Assembly: GCF_015207245.1 (NCBI RefSeq)
Contig: NZ_JADEXF010000170.1
Coordinates: 1 to 6,933, forward strand
Direction of reading: 5' to 3'
Source of the DNA: Nostoc cf. edaphicum LEGE 07299
GTDB lineage: Bacteria; Cyanobacteriota; Cyanobacteriia; Cyanobacteriales; Nostocaceae
DNA: 6,933 nt
This document shows positions 4,912-6,933 of this stretch, piece by piece (within the stretch, counting starts at the first letter, position 1; each line of letters begins with the position of its first letter). The position numbers and the translations under genes were made by a program. Below the pieces are notes generated by a model. That model ran no database searches, was not told where the DNA came from, and saw nothing but the letters and a program-made list of their open reading frames with translations.

Positions 4912-5820
4912 TTATTTCAAGGCAACTTCAACCTTTGCTACTGTTACTTCTTTCGTTACTGGTTCAACAGTAACTTGAGCAGGTGTGGTTGAACTCCTTG
5001 ACCATAGCACCACAGCCGGAATCACACCTAGCAATAAGCCGAGTAACACAGGGATAGAGAATCCAGCTGCCAAGCTGAGTCCGGCGGCAAATGCAAAGTT
5101 AGTTAAATAAACGACTAAGGGCAGATTGAGTTGCGATCGCTCTAATTTAATCGAGGTATTTCTCCACAATAATCCTGCCACACTCATAAACAGAGCGCTA
5201 GTACCAAACCAACCTACATAGTTCTGGTAAGGTGTTCCAAAGAAAGCTCCTGGTTGTTCCCAATACCAGAAGGGCAGAGAAGTTTGACTCATAGCCGGTT
5301 CAAGGGCAAAGTCCCAGCAAGTGAAGAGCAAAGCACCAACGGCTATCGCAGCAATATGGCGACCCCAACTGGGTTTTTGAGCCACTTTCAAACCAGTTCT
5401 CGCAATTAAATAAGACGACAGCCCAACATAAAACCAAGATAAAGGAATTGTGAAAGGAACTAGCCCTCCAATCTTATAACCCAAACCACTCAAGTAGCTA
5501 TAATCACCAAATGGAAACCCTGTACTTGTTCCCAGTAGTTCACTTCCCAAAGAGATAAACATAGCTGGTAGCATAAATGCTAGCCAAGTTCCTAATCCCA
5601 AAGTCCGGTAGGCATAAATAGAGACAGCTACTGTCCCTAAGATGATATCAACTACACCACCGCCAGCCATACTTAACTGTACGGCAGTTTCTCCTACCTG
5701 CGATAAGTTGAAAATTATTTCGGCATTAGGTACTACCAGTAGCATCCCTACCAGTCCAAAGGCTTTTGACGCGATATGACCAATGAGGCATACGCGTTCA
5801 GCAATAATAAGTTGTTTCAT
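4912..5820 (-). CDS. cruF: CruF-type carotenoid 1',2'-hydratase (DUF422)
   Basis: This 302-residue polytopic membrane protein has about seven or eight hydrophobic segments (such as 11-30, 55-71, 78-92, 120-141, 154-170, 203-218, 233-253, 256-273) and a short Thr/Val-rich tail. The conserved family blocks are present: SELLGTSTGFPFGDYSY (93-109), WDFALEPAMSQTSLPFWYW (169-187) and GTPYQNYVGWFGTS (195-208). Their Glu and Asp residues are likely functional. CruF adds water across the 1',2' double bond of the linear psi end of gamma-carotene-type carotenoids, giving the 1'-hydroxyl of myxol. The myxol 2'-hydroxyl glycosylated by CruG is formed separately. The length is normal for the family. TAAGGA, about 6 nt before the ATG, is a good Shine-Dalgarno and supports this start. 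The gene probably leads a cruF-cruG operon whose 149-nt spacer is entirely repeat sequence. One HIP1 octamer lies at 5133-5140. Confidence 0.92.
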   Translation of the reverse strand: MKQLIIAERVCLIGHIASKAFGLVGMLLVVPNAEIIFNLSQVGETAVQLSMAGGGVVDIILGTVAVSIYAYRTLGLGTWLAFMLPAMFISLGSELLGTSTGFPFGDYSYLSGLGYKIGGLVPFTIPLSWFYVGLSSYLIARTGLKVAQKPSWGRHIAAIAVGALLFTCWDFALEPAMSQTSLPFWYWEQPGAFFGTPYQNYVGWFGTSALFMSVAGLLWRNTSIKLERSQLNLPLVVYLTNFAFAAGLSLAAGFSIPVLLGLLLGVIPAVVLWSRSSTTPAQVTVEPVTKEVTVAKVEVALK

Positions 5821-6204
5821 GATAATTCCTTAACAAGATGTGACACGCGGCTACTCGGCTGCTAACAGTTTACAAATCTTTAACTACTTTGTACCGCAAT
5901 TCTCGACAAACTTGTTTGGCTTTCTTGTGAACAGCATAAAAGTCTATTGATTGAAGCTATAAAATATGATGCTAAACTTACTATTTTAAGCTATATATTC
6001 AAAATTTACATAATTTTATCTGTAAGAACTTCTGGCTTCTTGTCTGACTGATACCCGTATCGTCAAAAACTCCTTTAATACTGGGATATCCTTAAGGAAG
6101 GAAAATCATCATAAACTGAGCAAGTCCTCAAGCAAAATAAAGTCTTGAATTACTACACTTATTTATGCGATAAAACTTTAACCCTGTACTAGAAATATAA
6201 ACCC
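5821..6204. other. Divergent 384-nt spacer, AT-rich, no gene seen
   Basis: This spacer must carry promoters for both cruF (leftward) and the membrane protein (rightward), but no strong sigma-70 pair is visible. Items seen are: an inverted repeat TACAAA (5871-5876) / TTTGTA (5888-5893) in the presumed cruF leader; a direct repeat AAGCTATA at 5954-5961 and 5988-5995; the palindrome TCCTTAAGGA at 6089-6098; and a weak rightward promoter candidate, TTGAAT (6145-6150) with GATAAA (6169-6174) preceded by TG. I see no HIP1 octamer, tandem repeat or tRNA here, and no ORF worth calling. Confidence 0.5.
5827..5831 (-). promoter_or_regulatory. Shine-Dalgarno of cruF
   Basis: On the - strand AAGGA lies 6 nt before the cruF ATG and is one of the few clear ribosome sites in the window. 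It supports the start at 5820 and suggests cruF is translated independently, unlike cruG, which has none. Confidence 0.6.
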
Positions 6205-6651
6205 ATGTCAATTTTGAAAAGAGTTCCTTGGGTGTCCCTGGCGCTAGTACTGCTGAGTTACAGTACTTTGGGCTGGGTAATATCAGAAACACGTGCTCCT
6301 ATATTTGTCTGGGTGGCAACTGTAATTGCTATCTTGCTTTTAATCATCACGTTGACCGCTCCTTGGCCGAAGATGACATATTACTACAGTCTTTTTCTTC
6401 AATCAAATACCAGGTCTTTCGGCGTTGCCGTCTTAGCAGCTTTCTTATTCTTTATTATGATTGCCTGGTTTCGGGTCTTTCTTGATACTTTACTCATCAT
6501 TTCAGCGACTATATTAGTCAGGATAGACTTTCAAAGAGCGGGTCTTAGGGAAGGGTTAGCTTTTTCGACTACCTCTATTTTTTCATTGGGAGGTTTAGCT
6601 TTGGGTGCGCTAATCTACAAGTTCATATATTCCCAAATTCCGTTAATGTGA
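6205..6651 (+). CDS. Unrecognised four-helix membrane protein
   Basis: This 148-residue, strongly hydrophobic protein probably has four transmembrane helices (about 8-27, 33-53, 71-103 as one long or two short, and 118-141). It has only short loops and positive residues near the N-terminus (K5, R6). The most polar stretch is RIDFQRAGLREG (106-117), between the last two helices. There is no catalytic motif, cysteine pair or signal cleavage site that I can see, and I do not recognise a family. The start ATG at 6205 has no Shine-Dalgarno. Upstream is the long spacer shared with the divergent cruF; downstream it converges on the lipid-transporter permease. Position gives no firm hint of function. 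Cyanobacteria carry many small uncharacterised membrane proteins of this type. Confidence 0.72.
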   Translation: MSILKRVPWVSLALVLLSYSTLGWVISETRAPIFVWVATVIAILLLIITLTAPWPKMTYYYSLFLQSNTRSFGVAVLAAFLFFIMIAWFRVFLDTLLIISATILVRIDFQRAGLREGLAFSTTSIFSLGGLALGALIYKFIYSQIPLM

Positions 6652-6673
6652 TGAAGTATACCCGAAAAAGCAA

Positions 6674-6700
6674 GCGATGCCTGGGTTGGGTTACGCCAAT
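6674..6700 (+). repeat. Degenerate GCGATGCC...TACGCC dispersed repeat
   Basis: GCGATGCCTGGG (6674-6685) followed by GGGTTACGCC (6688-6697) resembles the widespread cyanobacterial repeat that begins GCGATGCCTGCG and ends GGGCTACGCC, in a decayed form. It lies 20 nt after the stop of the membrane-protein gene. The call rests on remembered pattern, so confidence is low. Confidence 0.3.
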
Positions 6701-6753
6701 CCTTTAGAAGCAATATTATTTACCTACAATTTCCTTTGTAGCTCAAATTCCCA

Positions 6754-6767
6754 ACTTTTTAAAAAGT
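6754..6767. other. Perfect 14-bp palindrome in convergent gap
   Basis: ACTTTTTAAAAAGT is fully self-complementary and sits between the two converging genes. A short hairpin, CTACAA/TTGTAG (6724-6729 with 6736-6741), lies just left of it. Neither forms a classic GC stem with T-run. Together they may still end transcription in either direction, but chance in AT-rich DNA is possible. Confidence 0.25.
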
Positions 6768-6801
6768 CAGTAATTTTGTTTTGTTCAATACTTACTTGGG
6801 T

Positions 6802-6933
6802 TCAAAATGCAGGCTGTTCAAACAGCAGTAGAGATAGAAAGAAATCCATAATAAAAATTGATACCCAACTAGTAACAACTGCTTTTGTTGCCGATTCTCC
6901 TACTTCCTTTGCTCCCCCTCTCGTAGTTAGACC
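6802..6933 (-). CDS. mlaE: MlaE/TGD1-family lipid ABC transporter permease, C-terminal end
   Basis: The last 43 codons of a gene enter from the right edge and end with TGA at 6804-6802. The reading is GLTTRGGAKEVGESATKAVV followed by a hydrophobic helix (TSWVSIFIMDFFLSLLLF) and a short tail, EQPAF. The GLTTxGGAxxVGxxxTxAVV block followed by a terminal helix is the signature end of MlaE (DUF140) permeases. These pair with an MlaF-type ATPase and an MCE-domain MlaD-type protein to move phospholipids between membranes; the chloroplast homologue is TGD1. Most of the gene (roughly 200 or more residues) and its operon lie outside the window. The frame is open to the edge and nothing suggests truncation. 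The symbol follows the family; organism-specific naming may differ. Confidence 0.88.
   Translation of the reverse strand, partial: GLTTRGGAKEVGESATKAVVTSWVSIFIMDFFLSLLLFEQPAF

Noticed and set aside
6228..6485. 85-codon + strand frame inside the membrane-protein gene
   Set aside because: The overlapping frame at 6205-6651 is longer and has regular transmembrane segments; this one does not look like a protein.
6808..6852. Short + strand ORF starting ATG at 6808
   Set aside because: It is only 14 codons long and lies opposite the clear MlaE C-terminus on the - strand.

Overview
The window looks like chromosomal DNA from a filamentous, heterocystous-type cyanobacterium (Nostoc/Anabaena relatives). 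Three things point there. There are nine perfect GCGATCGC (HIP1) octamers (first bases at 696, 936, 1325, 1916, 2173, 2707, 2962, 3705, 5133). Short tandem 7- and 8-nt repeats fill several intergenic gaps. The gene content includes an adjacent cruF-cruG pair for myxol-glycoside carotenoids. The assignment is from sequence recognition only; no database search was run.

Left part, + strand. At 113-994 is a soluble protein with two N-terminal four-cysteine zinc ribbons, a Pro-rich linker and a C-terminal FHA domain. After a 237-nt gap comes a tight cluster: an M50B-like intramembrane metalloprotease homologue (1232-1975), a 61-residue charged helical protein (1975-2160, sharing one base with the protease stop) and an 84-residue acidic helical protein (2163-2417). 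The gap holds an overlooked 50-codon ORF (1072-1224). It has a textbook Shine-Dalgarno that can be masked by an upstream TCCTCC, and it contains a long bulged inverted repeat (1088-1142). A type 1 RNase H with an extra C-terminal domain follows at 2542-3450.

Middle part, - strand. cruF (4912-5820, carotenoid 1',2'-hydratase family) lies upstream of cruG (3566-4762, family 2 glycosyltransferase). They probably form one transcript, adding a hydroxyl group and then a sugar to the psi end of a monocyclic carotenoid. cruG is bracketed by two inverted copies of the same composite repeat (3449-3565 and 4752-4905). These share a 30-nt core with 26 identities. One copy supplies the cruG start codon itself, from a ladder of TGACTAA heptamers.

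Right part. A 384-nt divergent spacer separates cruF from an uncharacterised four-helix membrane protein (6205-6651, +). At the edge, the last 43 codons of an MlaE/TGD1-type lipid ABC transporter permease run in from the right on the - strand (6802-6933).

No rRNA, tRNA, CRISPR array, transposase or phage gene was seen. The strongest unexplained signals are the inverted repeat pair around cruG with its repeat-borne start codon, and the structured leader with a small ORF ahead of the M50 gene.
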